Notes under the pieces: model-generated
Databases searched by the model: none
The model's input: only the letters and a program-made list of their open reading frames with translations
What the model was told of the DNA's origin: nothing
Shown here: positions 1 to 8,285 of the stretch, piece after piece
How positions within the stretch are numbered: the first letter of the stretch is position 1
Layout of the letters: each line of letters opens with the position of its first letter
Assembly: GCA_002440665.1 (NCBI GenBank)
Contig: DJUX01000043.1
Span: 249 to 42,181, forward strand
Length of the DNA: 41,933 nucleotides
Direction: 5' to 3'
Origin: Dechloromonas sp. UBA6271
GTDB lineage: Bacteria > Pseudomonadota > Gammaproteobacteria > Burkholderiales > Rhodocyclaceae
Position numbers and translations under genes: made by a program

Positions 1-1267
1 CGATGCCGTGCTCGCCGGTGCACGTGCCTTCCATGGCGATGGCGCGCTCGACGACGCGCTCGCTGATCCACGCCGCTTCGGCCATGTCCTGCGGGTTGTC
101 GCGGTCGACCAGCACGACGAGGTGAAAATTGCCGTCGCCGACGTGGCCGAAGAGGGCGATCGGAATATGAACCTGGGCGATGTCGTCGTTGGTCGCGGCG
201 ATGCACTCGGCGAGGCGTGAAATCGGCACGCAGACGTCGGTCGGAAAGCAGCGGCAGCCGGGCTTGAGCTGCAGGCAGGCGAAATAGGCGTCGTGCCGCG
301 CCTGCCACAGGCGGCTGCGGTCTTCCGGTCGCGCCGCCCACTCGAAATGCGTGCCGCCGAGGTCGTCGGCGATGGCCTGTACGGTTTGTGCCTGTTCCTC
401 GACCGAGGCCGGGCTGCCGTGGAATTCGAAGAACAGGGTCGGCGCCTCGGCCAGCGTCGTCTTGCTGAACAGGTTGATGGCCTTCAGCGACAGCGCGTCG
501 AGCAGTTCGATGCGCGCCACCGGCACGCCGAGCTGGATGGTCTGGATCACCGTTTGCACGGCTGAATCGATGTCCGGGAAGGTGCACACGGCGGCCGAAA
601 TGGCTTCGGGGATCGGGTAGAGCTTGACCGTCAGCTCGGCCATGATGCCGAGCGTCCCTTCCGAGCCGACCAGCAGGCGGGTCAGGTCGTAGCCGGCCGA
701 CGACTTGCGGGCGCGGCCGCCGGTCTTCATGACGCGGCCGTCAGCCAGCACGGTGGTGGTCGCCAGCACGTTGTCGCGCATGGTGCCGTAGCGCACGGCG
801 TTGGTGCCCGAAGCGCGGGTCGCCGCCATGCCGCCAAGCGTCGCGTCGGCACCGGGGTCGATAGGGAAGAACAGGCCGCTACCTTTCAGCGCGTCGTTCA
901 GCTGCTTGCGCGTGACGCCGGCCTCGACCACGGCATCGCCGTCCTCGGCATGGATTTCGACGACGCGATTCATGCCGGAGAGGTCGATGGAGATGCCGCC
1001 GCTTGACGCCAGCACGTGGCCTTCGACCGAGCTGCCGACGCCGTAGGGGATGATCGGCACGTCATGTTCAGCGCAGAGGCGGACGACGAAGGCGACTTCG
1101 TCGGTGTTTTCGGCCATGACGACGCCGTCGGGTAGCAGTGGCTCATGGACCGATTCGTCGCGGCCGTGCTGCAGGCGAGTCGATTCGCCGCAGGAAAAAC
1201 GCGGGCCGAATCGTTCGGCCAAGGATTGCCGGAGGGCTTCCGGCAGAGCGGCGCGCCGACTATTCAC
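1..1267 (-). CDS. FAD-linked oxidase, D-lactate dehydrogenase (cytochrome)/GlcD type, 3' end outside window
   Basis: The minus strand is open for about 422 codons from a GTG at 1267 to the window edge. The N-terminal half carries the FAD-binding PCMH motif PYGVGSSVEGH (around residue 75) and a GSEGTLGI loop. The C-terminal half has FGHVGDGNFH and the start of the EGTCTGEHGI motif, both typical of the LDHD/GlcD oxidoreductase C domain. The family usually runs to about 460 residues, so roughly 40 are missing past the edge. Such enzymes oxidise D-lactate or related 2-hydroxy acids and pass electrons to cytochrome c or quinone; the substrate cannot be read from sequence. The GTG overlaps the stop of the upstream FeeM-PilZ gene by 8 bases, so the two are probably co-translated. 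Confidence 0.88.
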   Translation of the reverse strand, partial: MNSRRAALPEALRQSLAERFGPRFSCGESTRLQHGRDESVHEPLLPDGVVMAENTDEVAFVVRLCAEHDVPIIPYGVGSSVEGHVLASSGGISIDLSGMNRVVEIHAEDGDAVVEAGVTRKQLNDALKGSGLFFPIDPGADATLGGMAATRASGTNAVRYGTMRDNVLATTTVLADGRVMKTGGRARKSSAGYDLTRLLVGSEGTLGIMAELTVKLYPIPEAISAAVCTFPDIDSAVQTVIQTIQLGVPVARIELLDALSLKAINLFSKTTLAEAPTLFFEFHGSPASVEEQAQTVQAIADDLGGTHFEWAARPEDRSRLWQARHDAYFACLQLKPGCRCFPTDVCVPISRLAECIAATNDDIAQVHIPIALFGHVGDGNFHLVVLVDRDNPQDMAEAAWISERVVERAIAMEGTCTGEHGI

Positions 1268-2603
1268 GGGGCAGGAAGCGGGTGGCGTTGTCGAGATCGC
1301 CCTGGGTGCGGCCGTCGTAAAGGGCGTTGACGAACTTGCGCCAGATAAGGTCGGGCTCGCCGATCTGGAAGCCATAGCGGTGGTTGTCTTCAAACTGGGT
1401 GTCCTGCACACAGCGTACCTGGAGCGATGAGGTTTCCTGGCGCCCGAGCTGGATGACGGCAGTCAGCCAGACATCCGACGTCACCGGCTGCCTGGTGCGG
1501 GCGCGGAAGCCGTAGCGGGAAACCTCGCTGATTTCCATGGCGATCGACGTGCCTTCCTCATCCGGCGCGGCCAGGCGACCCGGGCATTTGACCGAGAAGC
1601 GCCGGTGCTGGCGCACCTTGAAATCGCCGCTTGGCTGCGGCAGCGGTGGCAATACCTTCCGGTATTCCGGCAGGTCGTAGATCATGTGCAGCAGCGCCTT
1701 CTTGCGCTCGCTCAGGCGGGCGAAGGCATCGGTTCGCAGGTTGAAGAAGTAGTCGATCAGCTCCGGGGTCATGACCGGGTCGTTGGTCGTGTAAAAACGG
1801 CGGCTTGGCATTTCGATATTGGGCAGCTGCATGGCCACGAAATAATGATACAGGTTGCGCCGCAAGGGCCGGTTGCCATAGTGCTTGCGCAAAATGTCCG
1901 GCGCGTGCTTGAGGTCCAGAGTGGCGCCGACGGCCGGCGCGCCGTTGACGAAGTCGTAGCTGTCGACCACGGTGCCCGAAAGACGGCGAAAAAAGAGCAG
2001 CGACTCGTAAGTCTCGACATGCCGCGGGTGGACCGCGATGACCAGATGCCGGGTGTCGGAGAAGGTCGTGCAGTATTCGTACATGAACTTCATCAGCGGC
2101 AGGAGAACCATTCCGCCCTGCCGCTGGAAGTCCGGATGGACCGCCAGCGCCGAGGCCTCGGCGATGTTGCCGCGCCGGCCGCGGATGCTGGTCAGGTCGA
2201 ATATCCGCTGCAGGGGAAAGCCGATGGCGCTTTCGCGGATCAGCGATAGCGTGCCGACGACCTTGCCGTCGTACTTGGCGCACAGCGTGGTGGTGGTCGG
2301 CAGCGCATGGTAGATCGTCACCCGCAGGCCCGAAGGGTCGGGCTGCATGAAGCCGCGGCGGACATAGGTGTCGTGCAGCAGCCGGAAACAGGCTTCCAGT
2401 TCTTCCCGGGTTTCGGCGATCTTGAAGGTCAGGCGTGGGTTGGGCGCCGGGTCATATTCCGCAAAGAAGCGGAAAACACGATAACGCTTGCGGCGCGGCA
2501 GTAACGCCAGTGCCTTGCGCGCTGCCTGGTGGGTGATTTCTTTCAGGAACTTGAGTGGCCGCATCGCGAATGACAGATTATTGTCCTTTTCTGCAATCAT
2601 CAT
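1260..2603 (-). CDS. FeeM-like N-acyltransferase (GNAT fold) fused to a C-terminal PilZ domain
   Basis: 447 residues. About residues 55-250 look like an N-acyl amino acid synthase FeeM/GNAT-type acyltransferase: an EACFRLLHDTYVRRGF start, then AEASALAVHPDFQRQGG, the acyl-CoA/ACP-binding strand and loop. Residues 331-430 look like a PilZ domain, with an RQHRR arginine motif (RxxxR, residues 331-335) and EVSRYG in place of the usual D/N-x-S-x-x-G. PilZ domains bind cyclic di-GMP, so the enzyme may be allosterically controlled by it; that is inference. An AAGG element precedes the double ATG by 5 to 8 bases. It overlaps the downstream dehydrogenase. Neither the acyl donor nor the acceptor can be told from sequence. 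Confidence 0.78.
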   Translation of the reverse strand: MMIAEKDNNLSFAMRPLKFLKEITHQAARKALALLPRRKRYRVFRFFAEYDPAPNPRLTFKIAETREELEACFRLLHDTYVRRGFMQPDPSGLRVTIYHALPTTTTLCAKYDGKVVGTLSLIRESAIGFPLQRIFDLTSIRGRRGNIAEASALAVHPDFQRQGGMVLLPLMKFMYEYCTTFSDTRHLVIAVHPRHVETYESLLFFRRLSGTVVDSYDFVNGAPAVGATLDLKHAPDILRKHYGNRPLRRNLYHYFVAMQLPNIEMPSRRFYTTNDPVMTPELIDYFFNLRTDAFARLSERKKALLHMIYDLPEYRKVLPPLPQPSGDFKVRQHRRFSVKCPGRLAAPDEEGTSIAMEISEVSRYGFRARTRQPVTSDVWLTAVIQLGRQETSSLQVRCVQDTQFEDNHRYGFQIGEPDLIWRKFVNALYDGRTQGDLDNATRFLPRE

Positions 2604-2615
2604 AGCACCTTGTTA

Positions 2616-2644
2616 TTGACAGGACTCCGGCGCCTCCGGACAAT
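2616..2644 (+). promoter_or_regulatory. Sigma70-type promoter for the liv operon
   Basis: TTGACA at 2616-2621 is followed after 17 bases by GACAAT at 2639-2644. It lies about 43 bases upstream of the receptor ATG, which has a good AGGAG ribosome site (cAGGAGaaacatcg). The short direct repeat GACAAT (2639 and about 2652) and a CCGG-rich spacer are also visible. Position and spacing are right for the main liv promoter. Confidence 0.55.
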
Positions 2645-2686
2645 CAGCCGACAATTCCACATCCCCCCAAGTCAGGAGAAACATCG

Positions 2687-4036
2687 ATGCAAGCCAAGCT
2701 GTCCGTAGTTGCCCTCTCCGTAGCAGCCGCCCTCGCCATGACCGCCTGCGGCAAGAAGGAAGAGCCGAAACCCGCTGCGGCGCCAGCCGCACCGGCGGCC
2801 CCCGCCGCCAAGCCGGTGATCGTCGTCAAGCTCGGCCACGTGGCGCCGATGACCGGCCCGCAGGCCCACCTCGGCAAGGACAACGAAAGCGGCGCCCGCC
2901 TGGCGATCGAGGAACTGAATGCGCAGGGGCTGGAAATCGGCGGCGCCAAGGTCAGCTTCGAACTGCTCGGCGAAGACGACCAGGCCGATCCGAAACAGGG
3001 TTCCATCGTTGCCCAGAAGCTGGTCGACGCCAAGGTCGCCGGCGTCATCGGCCACCTGAACTCCGGTACCACCATCCCCGCCTCCAAGCTCTATTCCGAC
3101 GCCGGCATCCCGCAGATATCCGGTTCCGCGACCAACCCGAAATACACGCAGCAGGGCTTCAAAACGGCCTTCCGCGTGATGGCCAACGACGTCCAGCAGG
3201 GCAAGTCACTCGGCGAGTTCGCCGCCAAGCAAGGCGTCAAGACGGTCGCCATCGTTGATGACCGTACCGCTTACGGCCAGGGTCTGGCCGACGAGTTCAA
3301 GAAGGCTGCCGAAGCCGCCGGCATCAAGGTCGTCGCCACTGAATATACCAACGACAAGGCCACCGACTTCAAGGCCATCCTGACCAAGATCAAGTCGACC
3401 AAGCCCGACCTCGTCTTCTATGGTGGCATGGATGCCCAGGGCGGCCCGATGGCCAAGCAGATGAAGGAACTCGGCATCAAGGCCAAGTTCCTCGGTGGCG
3501 ACGGTGTCTGTACGCCAGAATTCATGAAGCTGGGTGGCGAGGCGACCGAGGGTAATTACTGCTCGCTGCCGGGCATGCCGCTCGAAAAGCTGGCCAAGGG
3601 ACCGGAATTCAAGGACAAGTTCACCAAGAAGTTCGGCATGGATATTCAACTCTATGCTCCGTACGTCTACGATGCCGTGATGGTCATGGCCGATTCCATG
3701 AAGCGTGCCGACTCCGTTGATCCCGCCAAGTATCTGCCGGCCGTCGGCCAGACCAAGTACGACGGTGTCACCGCCATGATCGAATTCGACCAGTTCGGTG
3801 ACCTCAAGGGCGGCGAGATCTCCATTTACCAGTACAAGGGCGGCAAGCTCGAGTATGTCGAGACGCTGGGCGGCAGCGCTGTCGGCGCGGTCAAGGAAGC
3901 GGCGGCTGAAGTCAAGGAGGCCGCCAAGGCGGTCGCCGGCGCGGCGAGTGCGGCGGGTGCCGATGCTGTCAAGGCCGGCGCCGAGGCGGTCAAGGGTGCT
4001 GCCGAAGCAACCAAGGCAGCGGTCGAGAAGAAGTAA
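2687..4036 (+). CDS. Branched-chain amino-acid ABC transporter substrate-binding lipoprotein with Ala/Lys-rich tail
   Basis: 449 residues. The N-terminus is a lipoprotein signal, LAMTAC with Cys around residue 21, followed by an Ala/Pro linker. Residues about 45-395 form a LivK/LivJ-type type-1 periplasmic binding fold (GHVAPMTG, GAIGH-like VIGHLNSG, YGGMDAQGG). Gram-negative LivK proteins are usually soluble with a type I signal, so the lipobox is notable. From about residue 397 the chain is a tail of VKEAA, VKAGAEA and KGAAEATKA repeats ending in KK, predicted as an amphipathic helix. It heads a complete liv operon and should deliver leucine, isoleucine, valine or a related compound to LivHM. 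Exact ligand is not determinable. Confidence 0.9.
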   Translation: MQAKLSVVALSVAAALAMTACGKKEEPKPAAAPAAPAAPAAKPVIVVKLGHVAPMTGPQAHLGKDNESGARLAIEELNAQGLEIGGAKVSFELLGEDDQADPKQGSIVAQKLVDAKVAGVIGHLNSGTTIPASKLYSDAGIPQISGSATNPKYTQQGFKTAFRVMANDVQQGKSLGEFAAKQGVKTVAIVDDRTAYGQGLADEFKKAAEAAGIKVVATEYTNDKATDFKAILTKIKSTKPDLVFYGGMDAQGGPMAKQMKELGIKAKFLGGDGVCTPEFMKLGGEATEGNYCSLPGMPLEKLAKGPEFKDKFTKKFGMDIQLYAPYVYDAVMVMADSMKRADSVDPAKYLPAVGQTKYDGVTAMIEFDQFGDLKGGEISIYQYKGGKLEYVETLGGSAVGAVKEAAAEVKEAAKAVAGAASAAGADAVKAGAEAVKGAAEATKAAVEKK

Positions 4037-4054
4037 AGTTCGTCCGCACTGAAT

Positions 4055-4080
4055 GAAACGGCACCGCAAGGTGCCGTTTC
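4055..4080 (+). terminator. Intra-operon hairpin between receptor gene and livH
   Basis: An 11-bp perfect stem, GAAACGGCACC (4055-4065) and GGTGCCGTTTC (4070-4080), closes a GCAA tetraloop. It lies just past the receptor stop and before livH and lacks a strong T run (ttcatg follows). It may act as a partial terminator or a 3' stabiliser that keeps receptor mRNA more abundant than permease mRNA. Confidence 0.6.
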
Positions 4081-4106
4081 TTCATGTTGCAGTCGACTTG
4101 CCCAAA

Positions 4107-5030
4107 ATGGATATTTTCCTTCAGCAGATCATCAACGGTCTCGTCCAGGGCAGCATCTATGCCCTTGTCGCGCTCGGCTACACGATGGTGTACGGCATCA
4201 TGGGCCTGATCAATTTCGCCCACGGCGAAGTGGTGATGATCGGCACGCTGGTGACCATCACCGTCGCCACTACCCTGATCAAGGCCGGCATGCCGGTGGC
4301 GGTGGCGGGGCTGGCCGGGCTGAGTTCAGCTGTACTGGTCTGCATGGCGCTCGGCTGGGGGCTGGAGCGCATCGCCTACCGGCCGCTGCGCAATGCGCCG
4401 CGCCTGACGCCGCTGATCACGGCGATCGGTATGTCCATCGTCCTGCAGAACGTCGCAATGATCGTCTGGGGGCGCAACTACCTTACCTTTCCGCATCTGC
4501 TGCCGAAGGTCAATTTCGAGTTCGCCGGCGCCCATTTCACGGCCATCCAGGTGATGATCGTCGTCGTTTCCGGGCTGACCATGGCCGGTCTCGTCCTTCT
4601 CGTCTACCGCACCAAGCTCGGCATGGCCATGCGCGCGACCGCGCAGAACCCGCAGGTGGCGAGCCTGATGGGGGTCAACAGCAACCGTGTCATTTCCGCC
4701 GCCTTCGTCATCGGCTCGGCGCTCGGCGCCCTGGCCGGCGTCATGGTCGGCACCTATTACGAAATCGCCCACTACCAGATGGGTTTCATGCTCGGCCTCA
4801 AGGCCTTCACCGCCGCCGTGCTGGGCGGCATCGGCAACCTCGCCGGGGCGATGGCCGGCGGCATCCTGCTCGGCATCATCGAGGCGCTGGGAGCGGGCTA
4901 TATCGGCGACCTGACCGGCGGTTTCCTCGGCAGCCATTACCAGGACATCTTCGCCTTCATCGTGCTGATCGTCGTGCTGATGTTCAAGCCTTCCGGCCTG
5001 TTTGGCGAAAAAACTGGGGACCGGGCATGA
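4107..5030 (+). CDS. livH: Branched-chain amino-acid ABC permease LivH
   Basis: 307 residues from the ATG at 4107 (MDIFLQQIINGLVQG). Frame-open codons run back to 4053, but they lie inside the hairpin and do not resemble a LivH N-terminus, so the later start is preferred; the ribosome site is weak. The family hallmarks are visible: ALGYTMVYGIMGLINFAHGE near the N-terminus, about eight hydrophobic segments, and GLKAFTAAVLGGIGN in the EAA-type coupling region. LivH forms the inner-membrane channel with LivM. Its TGA overlaps the livM ATG (ATGA), indicating coupled translation. Confidence 0.95.
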   Translation: MDIFLQQIINGLVQGSIYALVALGYTMVYGIMGLINFAHGEVVMIGTLVTITVATTLIKAGMPVAVAGLAGLSSAVLVCMALGWGLERIAYRPLRNAPRLTPLITAIGMSIVLQNVAMIVWGRNYLTFPHLLPKVNFEFAGAHFTAIQVMIVVVSGLTMAGLVLLVYRTKLGMAMRATAQNPQVASLMGVNSNRVISAAFVIGSALGALAGVMVGTYYEIAHYQMGFMLGLKAFTAAVLGGIGNLAGAMAGGILLGIIEALGAGYIGDLTGGFLGSHYQDIFAFIVLIVVLMFKPSGLFGEKTGDRA

Positions 5031-6097
5031 GCAAATGGCTGAATCCCCGTTCCGCCTTTGGCATCGCCCTGATTGCCGCAGCCCTGATCGCGCTGCCCTT
5101 TGTCGCCGCTATGGGCGGGCAGGCCTGGGTGCGCATTCTCAATTTCGCCATTCTCTACGTCTTCCTGGCGCTCGGGCTGAACATCGTCGTCGGCTTCGCC
5201 GGCTTGCTCGACCTCGGCTACATCGCCTTCTACGCTGTCGGCGCGTATACCTATGCGCTGCTGGCCAGTCCGCATTTCGGCCTGCACTGGCCGTTCTGGG
5301 TCATCCTGCCGATCGGCGCGGCGGTCGCCTGCTTCTTCGGCGTCCTGCTCGGGTCGCCGACGCTCAAACTGCGCGGCGATTATCTGGCCATCGTCACATT
5401 GGGTTTCGGCGAAATCGTCCGCATATTCCTGAACAACCTGAATGCGCCGATCAACGTTACCAACGGTCCGCAGGGCATCACCCTGATCGACACGGTGGCG
5501 TTCGGCGATTTCCGGTTTTCCGGCACGAGCCAGGTTCTGGGCGTTTCGCTGAGTGGACCGCAGAAGTATTACTTCCTGCTGGTGGCGCTGGCCATTTTCG
5601 TCATCATCATCAACTTGCGCCTGCAGAATTCGCGCATCGGCCGCGCCTGGCAGGCGATCCGCGAGGACGAGATCGCCGCCAAGGCGATCGGCATCAATAC
5701 CCGCAACCTCAAGCTGCTGGCTTTCGCCATGGGCGCCAGCTTCGGCGGCGTCGCAGGTGGGGTGTTCTCGGCGATGCAGGGCTTCGTGTCGCCGGAGAGC
5801 TTCTCGCTGATCGAGTCGATCATGATCTTGGCGATGGTCGTGCTCGGCGGCATGGGGCACATACCCGGCGTCATCCTCGGCGCCGTGCTGCTCAGTATCC
5901 TGCCGGAAGTCCTGCGCTACGGCGTCGGGCCGCTGCAGATGGCGCTGTTCGGCAAGATGCTGATCGACCCGGAAAGCCTGCGCATGCTGATCTTCGGCCT
6001 CGCGCTGGTACTCGTCATGCGCTTCAAGCCGGCCGGCCTGTGGCCGTCGCCGGAGCGCAAGCGCGAACTGAGCGAAAAGCGGGCGGGGGCGGTCTGA
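5027..6097 (+). CDS. livM: Branched-chain amino-acid ABC permease LivM
   Basis: 356 residues, the second channel subunit of the LivFGHMK transporter. Visible marks are LNIVVGFAGLLDLGYIAFYAVGAY (residues about 50-75), the GDYLAIVTLGFGEI segment, and the coupling helix with AFAMGASFGGVAGG and LGGMGHIPG. Many hydrophobic segments agree with an inner-membrane protein. The ATG overlaps the livH stop by 4 bases, and the TGA shares its last base with the livG ATG at 6097. It must work with LivH, LivG and LivF. Confidence 0.95.
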   Translation: MSKWLNPRSAFGIALIAAALIALPFVAAMGGQAWVRILNFAILYVFLALGLNIVVGFAGLLDLGYIAFYAVGAYTYALLASPHFGLHWPFWVILPIGAAVACFFGVLLGSPTLKLRGDYLAIVTLGFGEIVRIFLNNLNAPINVTNGPQGITLIDTVAFGDFRFSGTSQVLGVSLSGPQKYYFLLVALAIFVIIINLRLQNSRIGRAWQAIREDEIAAKAIGINTRNLKLLAFAMGASFGGVAGGVFSAMQGFVSPESFSLIESIMILAMVVLGGMGHIPGVILGAVLLSILPEVLRYGVGPLQMALFGKMLIDPESLRMLIFGLALVLVMRFKPAGLWPSPERKRELSEKRAGAV

Positions 6098-6858
6098 TGG
6101 CCGAGGTGCTGCTCGCTGCCAAGGCCGTCGCCAAGCATTTCGGCGGCGTCAAGGCGCTGCGCGACGTGTCGCTGAGCATCCGCGAGGGCGAAATCTACGG
6201 CCTGATCGGCCCCAACGGCGCCGGCAAGACCACCTTCTTCAACTGCATGACCGGGCTCTACATTCCCGATGGTGGCGGCTTCGACTTCGCCGGCGCGCCG
6301 CTCAAGGCCGACGCCCCGCATCAGGCCGCCGAGCGCGGCATCGCCCGTACTTTCCAGAACATCCGCCTGTTCGCCAACATGACGGCCCTGGAAAACGTCA
6401 TGGTCGGCCGTCACGTGCGTACCGCTGCCGGCGTGCTCGGCGCGATGTTCCAGAATCGGGCGACGCGCGCCGAAGAGGCGGCTATCCGCCAGCGCGCCGA
6501 GGATCTGCTGCACTACGTCCGCATCGAGGACCGCGCCGACGACCTGGCCAAGAATCTCTCCTACGGCGACCAGCGGCGGCTGGAAATCGCCCGCGCGCTG
6601 GCCACCGAGCCGAAGCTGCTCTGTCTCGACGAGCCGGCGGCCGGCATGAACGCCACCGAAACCGAGGAACTGCGCGACCTGATCGAGGGCATCCGCCGCG
6701 ACGGAACGACCATTCTGCTGATCGAGCATGACGTCAAGCTGGTCATGGGCCTGTGCGACCGCGTCGCGGTGCTCGATTACGGTGCCCTCGTCATCGAGGA
6801 TGTGCCGGCCGTGGTGCAGAAGGATCAACGTGTGATCGAGGCTTACCTGGGTGCTTGA
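6097..6858 (+). CDS. livG: Branched-chain amino-acid ABC ATPase LivG
   Basis: 253 residues. Walker A GPNGAGKTT (around residue 38), the ABC signature LSYGDQRR, Walker B LLCLDEPAAGMN and a switch histidine in LLIEHDVKLVMG are all intact. LSYGDQRR and ARTFQNIRLF are typical of the LivG rather than the LivF subfamily. It is a cytoplasmic ATPase that drives import through LivHM. The ATG at 6097 overlaps livM by one base and the C-terminus overlaps livF by 8 bases. Confidence 0.95.
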   Translation: MAEVLLAAKAVAKHFGGVKALRDVSLSIREGEIYGLIGPNGAGKTTFFNCMTGLYIPDGGGFDFAGAPLKADAPHQAAERGIARTFQNIRLFANMTALENVMVGRHVRTAAGVLGAMFQNRATRAEEAAIRQRAEDLLHYVRIEDRADDLAKNLSYGDQRRLEIARALATEPKLLCLDEPAAGMNATETEELRDLIEGIRRDGTTILLIEHDVKLVMGLCDRVAVLDYGALVIEDVPAVVQKDQRVIEAYLGA

Positions 6859-7555
6859 AGTTACCGGACTCCGCGTTGCCTACGGCGGCATTCAGGCCGT
6901 GCGCAGCATTACCTTCCATGTCAACGAAGGCGAGATGGTGGCGCTGATCGGCGCCAACGGCGCCGGCAAGACCAGCACGCTGAAGGCGATTTCCCGCGTG
7001 CTCGACGCCGCCGGTGGCGACGTGCATTTCTGTGGCGAAAAGATCACCCACATCCCGTCGCACGACATCATCCGCAAGGGCATCGCGCTGGTGCCGGAAG
7101 GGCGCGGCGTCTTTCCGCGCCTGACGGTGGCCGAAAACTTGGCGATGGGCGCCTTTGTCCGGAATGATGCGGTAGACATCGAAAAAGACCTGAAAATGGT
7201 CTATGGCTATTTTCCGCGCCTGAAAGAGCGCGAAGCCCAGCTGGCCGGCACGCTTTCCGGCGGCGAACAGCAGATGCTCGCCATCGGCCGCGCGCTGATG
7301 AGCCGGCCGCGCCTGCTGCTGCTCGACGAACCGTCGATGGGGCTGGCGCCGATCATGGTGCAGAAGATCTTCGAAGTCATCCGCGCCGTCGCCGCGCAGG
7401 GCATGACCATCCTGCTGATCGAGCAGAACGCCAAGCTGGCGCTCGAAACCAGCCAGCGCGGCTATGTCATGGAAAGCGGCGAGATCACCTTCAACGGCGA
7501 TGCGAAGGACCTGTTGAACGATCCGAAAGTGCGCGCCGCCTATCTCGGCGAGTGA
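6851..7555 (+). CDS. livF: Branched-chain amino-acid ABC ATPase LivF
   Basis: 234 residues from a GTG at 6851, the codon that puts the protein at VLEVTGLRVAYGGIQ, as in other LivF proteins; the start lies inside the livG end. Walker A GANGAGKTS, signature LSGGEQQMLAIGRAL, Walker B LLLLDEPSMGLAP and LLIEQNAKLAL (the LivF form of the H-loop region, Q in place of H) are visible. It pairs with LivG on the cytoplasmic face. It is the last gene of the operon; no clear terminator is seen before the next ATG at 7646. Confidence 0.95.
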   Translation: MLEVTGLRVAYGGIQAVRSITFHVNEGEMVALIGANGAGKTSTLKAISRVLDAAGGDVHFCGEKITHIPSHDIIRKGIALVPEGRGVFPRLTVAENLAMGAFVRNDAVDIEKDLKMVYGYFPRLKEREAQLAGTLSGGEQQMLAIGRALMSRPRLLLLDEPSMGLAPIMVQKIFEVIRAVAAQGMTILLIEQNAKLALETSQRGYVMESGEITFNGDAKDLLNDPKVRAAYLGE

Positions 7556-7645
7556 ACTTGCCGCGCATTTTTCAACTGCATCAAACCCAACACCGGCGCG
7601 ACACGCGACAATGACCGCCCGTTCGTCCATTCTCCGCGAGAAGCC

Positions 7646-8278
7646 ATGAAAATCCGCCATTCGATCGTCGCCCTGCTGGCCGCCGTGTTTGCCTGCGGCC
7701 TGCAGGCCCAGGGCAGCAAGCCGGCCGACACCACGCCCAAGATCGCCTCCGGACTGCTGATGAAGCAAGGCGACAAGCTGGTCTTCGCACCCTGCCGCGA
7801 CCGCAGCTATGCCATGGTCGACGATATTTCGCCGGATCGCATGGTGACGGCGGCGCTCGACAGCATCGGCCTGGCGGCCGGCAAGAAGCTCTATGTCGAA
7901 CTGATGGCGGTGGTTGATGGCGGCATGGTGCGGGCGTCAGGGCTCAACCTGGCGCGCACCGAAGGCCGCTGCCAGCAGCCGGGCGGCAACGAGGAGTCCT
8001 GGCGCGCCTCCGGCAACGAACCGGGCTGGCTGCTGGCCGTCGGTCCCGAAGTGGTGGTTCTCAAACGACTGGGGCAGCCGGATGTGAACGTGCCTGGCAC
8101 GCCGGTTTCCCGCGATAGCGGGGTTGCCCGTTTTGAGGCGCGGACGGAAGGCACGCGGCTCGCGGCGCGCTTCGAGCACAAGGTCTGCCACGACACGATG
8201 GCCGATGCGGTTTTCGGCTGGACGGCGACGCTCGAAGTGAATGGCCAGACGCTCAAGGGCTGCGCCTGGCAGCGCTGA
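7646..8278 (+). CDS. Secreted protein of the COG3650-like family
   Basis: 210 residues with a cleavable signal peptide (LLAAVFACGLQAQ), so probably periplasmic. The SGNEPGWLLAVGPE motif around residue 125 and the CHDTMADAVFGWTA...GCAW ending match the conserved C-terminal pattern of the uncharacterised COG3650 family; the two cysteines in that ending may form a disulfide. No biochemical role is established. It is separated from livF by 90 bases with its own GAGAAG-type ribosome site. Its stop and that of the convergent neighbour are embedded in a short CTGATC/GATCAG hairpin at 8275-8289. Confidence 0.7.
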   Translation: MKIRHSIVALLAAVFACGLQAQGSKPADTTPKIASGLLMKQGDKLVFAPCRDRSYAMVDDISPDRMVTAALDSIGLAAGKKLYVELMAVVDGGMVRASGLNLARTEGRCQQPGGNEESWRASGNEPGWLLAVGPEVVVLKRLGQPDVNVPGTPVSRDSGVARFEARTEGTRLAARFEHKVCHDTMADAVFGWTATLEVNGQTLKGCAWQR

Positions 8279-8285
8279 TCGCGGA

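Noticed and set aside
3206..4069. Long minus-strand open frame within the receptor gene
   Set aside because: Antisense shadow of a GC-rich gene, as are the similar long frames opposite ilvD, the pump and the adaptor.
5002..6858. A single plus-strand open frame spanning livM and livG
   Set aside because: The first two-thirds is the wrong frame of livM; only the part from 6097 is coding (LivG).
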